From Lacrimispora sp. (GTDB taxonomy: Bacteria > Bacillota > Clostridia > Lachnospirales > Lachnospiraceae): a stretch of DNA of 48,836 nt. A program made the translations under genes and the position numbers. The notes under the pieces were generated by a model. It was not told where the DNA came from. It did not search any database and saw only the letters and a list, made by a program, of their open reading frames with translations. The DNA is taken from positions 1-48,836 of the forward strand of contig JAQSYE010000011.1 in NCBI GenBank assembly GCA_029256305.1. Reading direction: 5' to 3'. Positions 1 to 8,206 of this stretch are shown one piece after another (the first letter of the stretch is position 1; each line of letters begins with the position of its first letter).

Positions 1-60
1 TACTATCTCCACAGATGATAAGGATCCTTTAAATGAATCAGATGCAAATAAAAATTTCAT
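1..60 (-). CDS. garK: Glycerate kinase, N-terminal fragment (runs off left edge)
   Basis: The first 20 codons of a minus-strand gene start at an ATG at 58-60 and continue past the left edge. They read MKFLFASDSFKGSLSSVEIV, which matches the very conserved start of glycerate 2-kinases (GarK/GlxK family: a hydrophobic strand, then DSFKGSLS). A purine-rich ribosome site (GGAAAGGGG) lies upstream. The family phosphorylates D-glycerate to 2- or 3-phosphoglycerate. It is downstream of a tartronate-semialdehyde reductase and a DapA-family aldolase, so the operon would make glycerate and then phosphorylate it. The identity rests on only 20 residues plus context. The 61-172 stretch before it is a leader with no other gene that I can support. 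Confidence 0.75.
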   Translation of the reverse strand, partial: MKFLFASDSFKGSLSSVEIV

Positions 61-172
61 CGCCTGCCCCTTTCCTCTTACGCCTGAAACGAAAAACAGA
101 CTGGCAGCCTATCAACAGCCACCAGCCCGCCCTCTTTCTTATATTAATCGCTTCCGTAACGATACCCTGTTA

Positions 173-1072
173 TTATATTAATCCCGCTGTTTCCATCTCT
201 TTTCTGATCTGAACAAGAACCGGACCTTCCGGAGTGGCAATATTGGGTTTATAAGGAAGTCCAACGTTTCTTCCTCTTAAATTAGCCATATCCTTCGCTG
301 CTACCGGGAAGCTGGCCGGATCCATGGAAAGACGAACTGGATTTAACTTAAACTGTGCTTCCAGTGATCCTTGTAAATCACCTGCTACAAATTTGTTGTA
401 GACATCAGTAATCAGCTCTGGCATAAAGTTGGCAGCTGTACAGACTCCGCCTACTGCGCCGTGGCACATGGATGCATATAACAGCGTGTCCTTTCCACCG
501 AATACCTTAAAGTCTGTTCCTCGGGTTCTGCGAATAAATTCTGCTGTCTGGGTGATATCACCGCTGGTATCCTTTATGCCCACAACGTTATCAAATTCCT
601 TTGCCAGACGCTCAACCAGACCAGCAGACATGGTATATCCCACACGTCCTGGATTGTTGTAAAGCAGCATTGGAGTTTCTGGTACGAATTCTGCAATTGT
701 TTTAAAATGGTTATAAAGCTCTGTTTCTGTTGGTTTTAAAAACATAGGCTGAAGAACGGAAATACCAGCAGCGCCGTTTTCTACTGCCATTTTAGCCAGA
801 CGGCAGCATTTTTTTGTACTGATGGCACCGATACCAAAGTAAACCGGAACTCTTCCAGCTGCCTGATCTACCATGATCTTTAAACCGCGCTCCATCTCAT
901 CATCTTCCACTACGTAGAACTCTCCGTTGCTTCCAAATGCCAGAATTCCAAGCACTCCGCCGTTAATTACATAATCAACCTGATCTCTTAATTTTGCTTC
1001 ATCGATCAGCTCATTTTCGTCAATTGGCGTAAGGATTGGTACAATAACGCCTTTAATAAAATCTGTATTCAT
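173..1072 (-). CDS. DapA/NAL-family aldolase or dehydratase
   Basis: A 299-residue class I TIM-barrel enzyme of the dihydrodipicolinate synthase / N-acetylneuraminate lyase superfamily, at full family length. Visible landmarks are the GSNGEF motif (about 47-52), the catalytic tyrosine in LLYNNPGR (Tyr138) and the Schiff-base lysine in VVGIKDTSGD (Lys167). These enzymes form or cleave a C-C bond to pyruvate, or dehydrate keto-deoxy acids. Sequence alone does not fix the substrate. Its neighbours, tartronate-semialdehyde reductase upstream and glycerate kinase downstream, suggest release of pyruvate and a semialdehyde from a hexarate-derived keto acid; this is inference. True lysine-pathway DapA is less likely here because no lysine genes are present. 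Confidence 0.85.
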   Translation of the reverse strand: MNTDFIKGVIVPILTPIDENELIDEAKLRDQVDYVINGGVLGILAFGSNGEFYVVEDDEMERGLKIMVDQAAGRVPVYFGIGAISTKKCCRLAKMAVENGAAGISVLQPMFLKPTETELYNHFKTIAEFVPETPMLLYNNPGRVGYTMSAGLVERLAKEFDNVVGIKDTSGDITQTAEFIRRTRGTDFKVFGGKDTLLYASMCHGAVGGVCTAANFMPELITDVYNKFVAGDLQGSLEAQFKLNPVRLSMDPASFPVAAKDMANLRGRNVGLPYKPNIATPEGPVLVQIRKEMETAGLI

Positions 1073-1094
1073 TGATTCGTCCTCTCCGTCCGGC

Positions 1095-1985
1095 TTATTT
1101 TTGTGGTTCTACAGTCGTGTTTGCTATTTTCTCGTAATACTTCACGATACTGGAATGATCCTCTTTGTCAAAGCCGTCTGCTTTCAGCCCCTGCATAATC
1201 TCCATTAACTGACCGGTTAAAGGAACGGGAGAACTTACGTTATGAGCTGCATTCAGTGCATTGTTTAAATCCTTGATGTGAAGTTCAATGCGGAAACCTG
1301 GCTTAAAATTTCTATTCAGCATCATAGGTGCTTTTGCATCCATAACTGTTGAGCCAGCAAGGCCGCCGCGGATTGCCTGATATACAAGTTCCGGATCAGT
1401 TCCTGCTTTTTTCGCGAAGGTTAGTGCTTCTGATACAGCTGCAATATTTACTGCAACAACAATCTGGTTTGCCAGCTTTGCCACATTTCCTGCGCCAAGC
1501 TCACCAACATAAACAACGGAGCCAGCCACAACCATAAGCATATCATAATACTTGTCAAACAATTCTTTCTTTCCGCCTACCATTACAGATAAAGTTCCGT
1601 CAATTGCCTTTGGCTCTCCGCCGGATACTGGTGCATCAAGCATATCTATTCCAAGCTTTTCAAGTTCTGCACCGATGGCTCTGCTCTCGGTTGGATCAAT
1701 GGAGCTCATATCAATGACTACAGTTCCTGACTTTGCACCCTCGGCTACACCGTTTTCACCTAAAACTGCTGCTCTTACATGAGGAGAGTTTGGCACCATG
1801 GTGATCACAACGTCACACTGGGAAGCTAATTCTTTTCCAGTTTCAGCAGAGGTGGCACCGTTTGAAACCAGATCTGCAACCGCTTCTTTATTAAAATCAA
1901 ATACGACTAACTCATGACCTGCTTTTAACAGGTTTTTTGCCATAGGTCTTCCCATAATTCCCAAACCGATAAATCCAATTTTCAT
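1095..1985 (-). CDS. garR: 2-hydroxy-3-oxopropionate (tartronate semialdehyde) reductase
   Basis: A 296-residue beta-hydroxyacid dehydrogenase. The N-terminus MKIGFIGLGIMGRPMAKNL carries the Rossmann GxGxMG nucleotide motif, DAPVSGG is the substrate-binding signature and GAGNVAKLANQ holds the catalytic lysine. The family reduces tartronate semialdehyde to D-glycerate with NAD(P)H; 3-hydroxyisobutyrate dehydrogenases are close relatives, so the exact substrate is inferred. The start at 1985 is chosen over an upstream in-frame ATG at 2111 because it begins the Rossmann strand and has a GAGG ribosome site 8 nt upstream. It lies 22 nt before the DapA-family gene in one operon, and is preceded by an array of phased repeats likely bound by the regulator gene upstream. 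Confidence 0.85.
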   Translation of the reverse strand: MKIGFIGLGIMGRPMAKNLLKAGHELVVFDFNKEAVADLVSNGATSAETGKELASQCDVVITMVPNSPHVRAAVLGENGVAEGAKSGTVVIDMSSIDPTESRAIGAELEKLGIDMLDAPVSGGEPKAIDGTLSVMVGGKKELFDKYYDMLMVVAGSVVYVGELGAGNVAKLANQIVVAVNIAAVSEALTFAKKAGTDPELVYQAIRGGLAGSTVMDAKAPMMLNRNFKPGFRIELHIKDLNNALNAAHNVSSPVPLTGQLMEIMQGLKADGFDKEDHSSIVKYYEKIANTTVEPQK

Positions 1986-2051
1986 ATGATTATCCTCACT
2001 TTTTTTCATTCTGTCTGCAGTGACCAATGGGTTCTTCCCATCTCTGCTGTG

Positions 2052-2080
2052 ATTATAGATAAAAATTGAAGGTTGTGCTA
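2052..2080 (-). promoter_or_regulatory. Candidate sigma-A promoter of garR operon
   Basis: On the minus strand a consensus TATAAT (-10, at 2052-2057) is preceded at 17 nt by TAGCAC (2075-2080), a weak -35. A good -10 with a poor -35 is typical of an activator-dependent promoter. It lies about 65-95 nt before the garR start and downstream of the phased repeats at 2130-2170. No -24/-12 sigma-54 motif was found, although the adjacent regulator belongs to a sigma-54-activator-like family. Confidence 0.5.
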
Positions 2081-2129
2081 TGGGCGGAATCAACGAATGG
2101 AAGTGATTCATTTATACAAATTCTCTATT

Positions 2130-2170
2130 GTTTCATTTTCGTATCATTATCGTTTCATTTTGATTTCATT
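2130..2170 (-). promoter_or_regulatory. Four 8-bp repeats phased at exactly 11 bp upstream of garR
   Basis: On the plus strand GTTTCATT (2130), GTATCATT (2141), GTTTCATT (2152) and ATTTCATT (2163) begin exactly 11 bp apart, so all face one side of the helix. The last copy overlaps the stop codon region of the regulator gene. The array lies about 80-120 nt upstream of the predicted transcription start. The best guess is an upstream activating site for the Fis-type HTH of the adjacent regulator; this is inferred from position. Confidence 0.55.
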
Positions 2171-4046
2171 CCAAATGATATTTTTTCATTTTTCTCCATA
2201 ATGTTGCCTTACTGATTCCCAGTTCTCTTGCTGTCTTTTCCCGGTTTCCTGCCTGTTTCAATAGAATATCTTTTATTTCCATGGCTTCCATGGGAATCGA
2301 GGCTTCTTCATTTTTTAAAACCGTATCTGCTAATTCCTCTTTTCTTTCCCCCGGATACATTTCAGTAAGAAGACTTTCCACAGCAGCTTCGTCAAGACTC
2401 CGTTTCTTTGCTGTCAGAATCAGGCGTTCGCAATAGTTCTCCACCTGGATTAAGTTTCCTTTCCATGGATCATCAATCAGTACCTGAAAGGCTCCTTTCG
2501 TCAGCACATGGAACCTGGAATAATGCTCACAGCAGTCCCTGATTGTTTCCCGGATCTTAAACTCTAAGTCTTCTTTCCGTTCTCTTAATGGAGGAATGGT
2601 AACCAATAACCCTTCCAGAAGATAATACAGTTCTTTCCGGAATACTTCCTTTTTCACAAGCTGGGATAAGGGGACCGCTGCTGTCACCATAATCCTCACC
2701 TCTGCCCCGGCATATCGCTGTCCTTCCCTTCCCAGCCTGTGTTTATGGCGAATGAGCTGGTATAACCTGTACTGATTCGCCTTCGTTAAAGCCTGTGCAT
2801 CTTCGATCAGCAGAGAGCCGCCCTTTGCCTGTGCAGCCGCACCTTTATCTCCAAACAGCATGTCATATTGCAGCTCTTCTCCCAGCCCGTCACAGGACAC
2901 GTTGACAAAGGGACCGTCCTTATGAAGTCCTGCATTATGAATGCATTGTGCCATAAGCTGCTTCTCTGTTCCCGGTTCTCCTGCAATGAAAACCGGTTTT
3001 TCCGAAAAGGCATACAATTTTGCAAGGCGCACACAATCCTGCATGCTCTTTGATTCCTGTAACAAATCTCCGAATTCACCCAGCGCTCCGGCTCCTCTTA
3101 ATGAATTTCTCCCCTTTAACTCCAGTTCCTTATGCTGTTTTCGCTTCATGCGGTGACAGGTGAGTATGGCTCCTTCCACCTTTTTTTCAATCACCACCGG
3201 CGCCACAATGGCAAACACAGAGGTGCGCCTGATCTCCATAAAAAGAGAATAGGATTCTTTCCCGTATTCCAGCACATGACGGAAGGATTCTCCCAAAAGC
3301 TCAGGAAATACATCAGCCGCCGGCCTTAAAAGAACCTCCTCCTTCTTTTTCTCCAGAATATCTTCCATGGTTGCATTGATATCCACAATGCTTCCGAACG
3401 CATCAAGCCTTGCCACGCCGTTAAATGAATAATCCAGAAGCGTTTCGATCTGGGCAGCATTGCGTTTTTCCACACCCATGGCATAATCAACGCTTTCCGC
3501 CATAGACAGGGCGTTTCTCATGGAGTCCTCTGTGTTTGACAAAAACAGAGATGCGATACCGGCCTCTCCTGCAATTCCTACTGCGGTATCCCCTCCGATA
3601 ATCAAATCCACACCGTCACGGACTGCCTGTCTTGCCATATCCTCCAGAAGATCCCCTTTTTCTGCGAAATATGTCCGCATTTCAATTCCATAAATGATGT
3701 CAAAATAAGACATGTCACAAAACATGTTCTTAAACCCCACCACGCCAAGGACCGGATTATCTATTTTAAGAATCTGTTTTGCCTTACTGACCAGCAACGC
3801 CATCTCCTGGGCAGTGATCACAATTTCCACTACAGGAATATCGGTATACTGCTTAATGAGAGATGCCTGAAGACCTCTTGCAATGATGATCGACGCACCG
3901 TTTGCAATGGACTGGCGGGCTTCAGAAACCGTGTCCTCTGTTTTAATTACCCGCATTTCTCCAATCTCATATTTTTTCTCCTGAAGAATGTTATGCGCCT
4001 GGTAAATCATCTCTTCTCTGGAAACAAGCAACGCAATCTTTCCCAT
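2166..4046 (-). CDS. PrpR_N / PAS / degenerate AAA+ / Fis-HTH transcription regulator
   Basis: A 626-residue regulator. Residues 1-190 look like a PrpR_N sensory domain, about 195-300 like a PAS domain, about 325-560 like the AAA+ domain of sigma-54 activators, and about 590-626 form a Fis-type HTH (NREKTARELGISKATLWRKM). The ATPase core is degraded: the Walker A site reads GEPGTEKQ (356-363) instead of GESGTGKE, the GAFTGA loop that touches sigma-54 is missing (FGDKGAAAQA near 398-407), and the Walker B-like segment reads LLIEDA instead of LFLDE. It therefore probably does not drive sigma-54 and acts with sigma-A as a ligand-sensing regulator. It lies immediately upstream of garR in the same orientation and likely controls that operon. 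Confidence 0.8.
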   Translation of the reverse strand: MGKIALLVSREEMIYQAHNILQEKKYEIGEMRVIKTEDTVSEARQSIANGASIIIARGLQASLIKQYTDIPVVEIVITAQEMALLVSKAKQILKIDNPVLGVVGFKNMFCDMSYFDIIYGIEMRTYFAEKGDLLEDMARQAVRDGVDLIIGGDTAVGIAGEAGIASLFLSNTEDSMRNALSMAESVDYAMGVEKRNAAQIETLLDYSFNGVARLDAFGSIVDINATMEDILEKKKEEVLLRPAADVFPELLGESFRHVLEYGKESYSLFMEIRRTSVFAIVAPVVIEKKVEGAILTCHRMKRKQHKELELKGRNSLRGAGALGEFGDLLQESKSMQDCVRLAKLYAFSEKPVFIAGEPGTEKQLMAQCIHNAGLHKDGPFVNVSCDGLGEELQYDMLFGDKGAAAQAKGGSLLIEDAQALTKANQYRLYQLIRHKHRLGREGQRYAGAEVRIMVTAAVPLSQLVKKEVFRKELYYLLEGLLVTIPPLRERKEDLEFKIRETIRDCCEHYSRFHVLTKGAFQVLIDDPWKGNLIQVENYCERLILTAKKRSLDEAAVESLLTEMYPGERKEELADTVLKNEEASIPMEAMEIKDILLKQAGNREKTARELGISKATLWRKMKKYHLE

Positions 4047-4150
4047 ATGGATTCCTTCCTTCTGTTTATCTTGTTTGGTTCATTTTACTATAAGAAAAAG
4101 ATGGTGTCCATTTTCTTTGTATTTTTTATCATGATACCCTTGTATCGTAT

Positions 4151-4194
4151 TAAAAAAACAGCCCTGGGACCAAATCAAATAGTTCCAGGGCTGT
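4151..4194 (-). terminator. Rho-independent terminator of the tct/MBL operon
   Basis: A GC-rich inverted repeat, AACAGCCCTGG...CCAGGGCTGTT, with an 11-14 nt loop is followed on the minus strand by a run of seven T. It lies 4 nt after the stop of the MBL-fold gene and separates that operon from the regulator gene that starts at 4046. Confidence 0.85.
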
Positions 4195-4197
4195 TGC

Positions 4198-5058
4198 CTA
4201 TTCTAAAACTGACTCTTTCTCCTGAGCCATCATCTGTTCCATCCGTTCGATCCTCTCCCGCATCAGTTCATGCCATATGGATTCATCTATAAACGGATTA
4301 AGTTCATCCGTGACCTGGCTGATCAAAGGAATAATACCCACCTGATTTGTATGAGACGGAAGGCAGATATCTACATGGAGCTGGTCAAGTTTCTTCAGAC
4401 CATCAATAAATTCCTGCTGTAAAGAAAGAGGAAGTCCATTCTCTATCAGATATTTCCGAGACATGGTATTTAACCCCACACCGCCGTGTATGGCACAGGT
4501 ATCGATTTTCCCATTCTTATCTGTCACATCAAACATCATAGAAGTGCAGCCTGGAGTGTGTCCCGGAGTTGATATGGTATGTATGGTGATGTTGCCAAGT
4601 CTGACCGGCTCATCGTCCGAATAGATCTTATCCGGTTCAATATCTCCGCAGGTGAATCCATCACTGAAAATAAGATCTTTCCTTCCTCTGACAATGAATA
4701 AATCTCTCTCCCCAAGATAGAGTTCTGCTCCAGTCAGCTCCTTTAAGGTTCTGGCAGCTCCTATATGATCGCCATGGGCATGAGTCAGAAGTATTTTTTT
4801 AATATCCATTGGATCAAAACCCAGCTGGCGGATATTCTCCAGCATCAGATAACAGGTTTCATGCATGGCTGTATCAATGAGAATCAGTCCGTCACCCGTA
4901 TCAATCAGATAGCAGGCTACCCAGTCATTCCCTGATACATAATAAACTCCCGGTGCCATTTTAAATGGCTCAAGATAGCTGACCCATGGAGTCCGGCAGC
5001 AGCGTTCCATAAGCTTATCTGGGGGAAGACTGGTTGTAGAAGTACTGTTTAGTGGCAT
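4198..5058 (-). CDS. MBL-fold metallo-hydrolase
   Basis: A 286-residue metallo-beta-lactamase-fold enzyme. The di-zinc motif HAHGDH is at residues 93-98, followed by the later metal ligand His in STPGHTPGC and a C-terminal SHTNQ. The ligand layout resembles B3-like / glyoxalase II-like hydrolases. No signal peptide is visible, so it is probably cytoplasmic. The start at 5058 is preferred over 5109 because AAGGAG lies just upstream and the longer form overlaps tctA without homology. It is the last gene after tctCBA, so it may hydrolyse an ester, lactone or thioester of the imported acid; the substrate is unknown. Confidence 0.8.
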   Translation of the reverse strand: MPLNSTSTTSLPPDKLMERCCRTPWVSYLEPFKMAPGVYYVSGNDWVACYLIDTGDGLILIDTAMHETCYLMLENIRQLGFDPMDIKKILLTHAHGDHIGAARTLKELTGAELYLGERDLFIVRGRKDLIFSDGFTCGDIEPDKIYSDDEPVRLGNITIHTISTPGHTPGCTSMMFDVTDKNGKIDTCAIHGGVGLNTMSRKYLIENGLPLSLQQEFIDGLKKLDQLHVDICLPSHTNQVGIIPLISQVTDELNPFIDESIWHELMRERIERMEQMMAQEKESVLE

Positions 5059-5071
5059 TTCATATGTCTCC

Positions 5072-6565
5072 TTACTGTTGTTTATTATGCAACCTCCCCG
5101 CCAAAGCACGAATAACTGGCGAAAAGATACACAGAATTCCGATTATCATAAGAACACCGGATATTGGTCTGGTGAAAAACGCAGCTGCGTTCCCCGAATA
5201 CTGAAAGGCTTTTAACATATTGCTCTCCAAGGTCGGACCCAGAATAAATGAAAGAATCAGTGGTGCTGTGGGAAGTCCTCCATAGCTCATTAAAATACCA
5301 ATTGCAGCAAATACCAACATCATGCTGCATTTGTATAAGCTTCCGGAATCCACATAAGCACTCACGAAGGAGATGATAATAAGACCCGGATACATATAAT
5401 GATAAGGAACTTTCAAAATCAGAGGGAACACCCGCATACCAAGGGCCTGTAAGACCAGAATCACAACTGCGCATACTGCAACGGTAGCAAACATAAGATA
5501 AACCACATTTCCGCTGTTTTTAAATACCATTGGCCCCATCTCCAGTCCATGAATGGTCAAAGCTCCAATAAGCAGCGCGGTTGTAGAGTCTCCCGGAATT
5601 CCTAACGCAGACATGGGAATCATGGCTCCTCCGATTGCCGCATTGTTCGATACCTCAGAAGCCCATATGCCAGCTGGACAGCCTTTTCCGAACTTCTCCG
5701 GAGTCTTGGAAGCATTTTTAGCACTGGAATAAGCGACCAGATTGGACAGGCCAGAGCCCATTCCCGGCAGAAACCCGATTCCCAGCCCAATTCCGAAGGA
5801 CCGTAAAATATTACCAAACTGTTCCCGGATTTCACCTATTGTGATACCAAGTCCCTTAATTGATTTTGTATCTACCTCCGGAAGGGCTCCGAATCCCTTT
5901 CCGTATTCCTCTATGATACGGGCAACTCCAAAGATACCAATCAGTACGATTGTCATTCCAAGTCCGCCCATTAAGTACATATTATCAAATACAAATCGTG
6001 GTTCCGCATCAATAGGGGAAAATCCGACTGATGCAAACAGCAGACCAACTGATGCGGAAGCCAAACCTTTAAACATATTCCCCTTTGAAATCGCAAGCAC
6101 CATGGTAATTGCTACGAAACAAAGAGAGAAATACTCCCATGGTCCCAGTGCAAATGCTATATTTGCCACCTTCTGACTCAAAAGAGCACCTAGAATAGCA
6201 CTAAGAAAAGTTCCTATAAAAGATGCAACCATACCAATTGCCAGAGCCTTGCCGGCCTCTCCATTCTGCGCCATAGGATAACCATCATAACAGGTTGCAA
6301 CGGAAGAAGCCGATCCTGGAATCCCCAGAAGCACGGAACCAATAAACGCACCGGAACATCCTCCTACCCAGAGTGCAATCAGAAATATAACTGCACTTCC
6401 GGCATTCATACTATAGGTCAAAGGCATGAAAAGCATTACTGCCAACGTTCCGGAAAGACCTGGTATGGCACCAAATATCAATCCCACAATGGTCGCTAAC
6501 ATCATAAGCATGAGATTGAATGGTGTAATTAACTGACCGATAATATAAGGTAAATATTCTGTCAT
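5072..6565 (-). CDS. tctA: Tripartite tricarboxylate transporter, large membrane subunit TctA
   Basis: A 497-residue, very hydrophobic protein with about 11-12 membrane spans. Early IFGAIPGLSGTLAVMLFMPLTY and later LPGMGSGLSN and ALGIPGDSTTALLIG are characteristic glycine/proline-rich TctA motifs. It is the translocation subunit for carboxylates, driven by an ion gradient. The ATG at 6565 is chosen because GGAGGG precedes it and because the upstream 83 residues overlap tctB in another frame. It lies 8 nt after tctB and its stop precedes the MBL-fold start by 13 nt. Confidence 0.93.
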   Translation of the reverse strand: MTEYLPYIIGQLITPFNLMLMMLATIVGLIFGAIPGLSGTLAVMLFMPLTYSMNAGSAVIFLIALWVGGCSGAFIGSVLLGIPGSASSVATCYDGYPMAQNGEAGKALAIGMVASFIGTFLSAILGALLSQKVANIAFALGPWEYFSLCFVAITMVLAISKGNMFKGLASASVGLLFASVGFSPIDAEPRFVFDNMYLMGGLGMTIVLIGIFGVARIIEEYGKGFGALPEVDTKSIKGLGITIGEIREQFGNILRSFGIGLGIGFLPGMGSGLSNLVAYSSAKNASKTPEKFGKGCPAGIWASEVSNNAAIGGAMIPMSALGIPGDSTTALLIGALTIHGLEMGPMVFKNSGNVVYLMFATVAVCAVVILVLQALGMRVFPLILKVPYHYMYPGLIIISFVSAYVDSGSLYKCSMMLVFAAIGILMSYGGLPTAPLILSFILGPTLESNMLKAFQYSGNAAAFFTRPISGVLMIIGILCIFSPVIRALAGRLHNKQQ

Positions 6566-6573
6566 ATGCCCTC

Positions 6574-7038
6574 CTAACCAAACAACAGACCTGACGGCAG
6601 CGTCAGACCAAATGCAAACACATAAATCAGATAAATGATTACTGCCGTCAATACAGAGAACAGGATTCTTCCCTTTGTCGTAGAACTGCTTCCTTTTGCA
6701 AATAAAGTGGCCATGATATACAAAATCACAGGCGTCGCAATCAGGTAGCCAGCAACCATCATTCCGGCAATATATCCTGTAATAATAAGAAAGACCGCCC
6801 CCACTTTTAGCCAACCTTCTTTTGTTAAGTAAGAAGTTCCCTCTTTTTTGGTAACAACACTTTCAATGAATATTCCTAACCCGCAGATCACAAAGCCAAA
6901 CGCGGCTATGTCCGGGAGCATTCTTGGCCCGGGGTATGATGATGTGATAGGAATGGAAAATGTAGTTGTCATTAAGAAAACTACAATTCCCAGAATCACC
7001 AGAACCGCTCCAGTTATCTGATCTCTTTTCCCCTTCAT
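6574..7038 (-). CDS. tctB: Tripartite tricarboxylate transporter, small membrane subunit TctB
   Basis: A 154-residue protein with four predicted membrane helices (roughly 10-30, 40-60, 80-110 and 125-150), matching the length and topology of TctB. Sequence conservation in this family is low, so the call relies on topology and on its place between tctC and tctA. It forms the membrane complex with TctA. Confidence 0.9.
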   Translation of the reverse strand: MKGKRDQITGAVLVILGIVVFLMTTTFSIPITSSYPGPRMLPDIAAFGFVICGLGIFIESVVTKKEGTSYLTKEGWLKVGAVFLIITGYIAGMMVAGYLIATPVILYIMATLFAKGSSSTTKGRILFSVLTAVIIYLIYVFAFGLTLPSGLLFG

Positions 7039-7060
7039 GACGGACTCCTTTCGTGCATGA

Positions 7061-8053
7061 TTATTTATGTAACCCCAACTGCTTTACTACCTCATTAATT
7101 TGAACCTGCGAATCCTCTATTGTCTTGCGTCCCTCATCAAAGCCCAAAAATTCCATTTCAAAACCTGCTGGTACTAAAGTTTTATTAACCTCTTCATTCT
7201 TTGCTGCCGCTGCATAATAATCATGAATTTTTTCCGCCAAAGCCGGATCCATGTCTTTTGGACCAACAATCAGGGCATTAAGCATCTGGAAATAAAAGTC
7301 AACTCCCTGCTCGATAAAACTTGGTACATCAGGAAGTACACTGCTGCGTCCGCCCTCTTTGGTATTTGATACAACAGCTAATGCTCTTGCCTTTCCTGAT
7401 TCTAAATACTGCTTCGCCTGATTGGTATTCACGAAGCAGGCATCAATGCTCTTTCCTACCAGCGCAGTCAGTTTTTCTGTATCCGATCCAGCTTCCACAT
7501 ACTTCACCTCAACACCTGCTGCTTTCGCAAACAGACCCGTCTGAACATGAGTGGTTCCCCCGGTTTCTACACCAAACAAGATCGTCCCCGGTTTTTCCTT
7601 TGCTGCAGCTAACAGATCGTCCAGCTTCTGATATGGCGAATCTGCGGATACCACCAATACATTATTCGCTTTGTCTTTCGGTACTGCCACACCTACCACC
7701 GTAAAATCAGATGCAGCCGATTTGTTATAAATTCCCGCTGCAGTCTTAATCAACATAGTGATATGCCACTGAGTCAGAGTTGAACCATCTTTTTTACCGG
7801 ATGCCGTTTTTTCGCAGGCAACCACACCGCCGCCATCGGTATTATTAACAATTGTAATTGTGGAACCGGAGTCTTTTGCTACCTGATTTGCAAGAGTCCT
7901 TGCCATAACATCTGTTCCGCCCCCCGCTTTAGCCGGAACCTGAATCTCCACATTTTTTGCCCATTCCCCTGTCTTTGCGTTTGCAGAACTACAGCCACCA
8001 AGTGCAGCAGCCATGATTCCTGCAAGTACCAACCCCAATACTCTTTTTTTCAT
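7061..8053 (-). CDS. tctC: Tripartite tricarboxylate transporter substrate-binding lipoprotein TctC (BUG family)
   Basis: A 330-residue extracytoplasmic binding protein. It opens with a lipoprotein signal, MKKRVLGLVLAGIMAAALGGC, with a lipobox cysteine at about residue 21. The BUG-fold features VPAKAGGGTDVMART and the FVNTNQAKQYLESGKARALAV segment follow. The start at 8053 is chosen for the signal peptide and the AAGGAG site. It captures a carboxylate, identity unknown, for TctAB. It is the first gene of the operon and faces a LysR gene across a 150-bp A/T-rich divergent region (8054-8206) that holds an ATTATAATTATT-rich stretch suited to LysR binding. Confidence 0.9.
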   Translation of the reverse strand: MKKRVLGLVLAGIMAAALGGCSSANAKTGEWAKNVEIQVPAKAGGGTDVMARTLANQVAKDSGSTITIVNNTDGGGVVACEKTASGKKDGSTLTQWHITMLIKTAAGIYNKSAASDFTVVGVAVPKDKANNVLVVSADSPYQKLDDLLAAAKEKPGTILFGVETGGTTHVQTGLFAKAAGVEVKYVEAGSDTEKLTALVGKSIDACFVNTNQAKQYLESGKARALAVVSNTKEGGRSSVLPDVPSFIEQGVDFYFQMLNALIVGPKDMDPALAEKIHDYYAAAAKNEEVNKTLVPAGFEMEFLGFDEGRKTIEDSQVQINEVVKQLGLHK

Positions 8054-8206
8054 ATCCTTCTCTCCTTTTTGTAAATTTTTCACAATTAAAAATTATAATT
8101 ATTGAAATTTTTATCCAACATGATTATAATTGAATTGTATCCTTATTACAACTTATTGATATTTATATTATTTCTTAAAAAATTTAAGATAACAGATGGA
8201 GATTTT

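Noticed and set aside
2-181. Plus-strand open frame from the left edge ending at 181
   Set aside because: It overlaps the stop of the DapA-family gene and lies antisense to the clear glycerate-kinase start at 1-60, so it is a shadow frame.
2052-2130. Sigma-54 promoter before garR
   Set aside because: No GG-N10-GC element could be found, and the adjacent regulator lacks the sigma-54 contact loop.
5072-6814. Long form of TctA starting at 6814
   Set aside because: The extra 83 residues overlap tctB in another frame; ATG 6565 has a good ribosome site and starts the TctA homology.
8054-8206. Specific LysR box between tctC and lysR
   Set aside because: The region is so A/T-rich that several T-N11-A matches occur by chance; none stands out.
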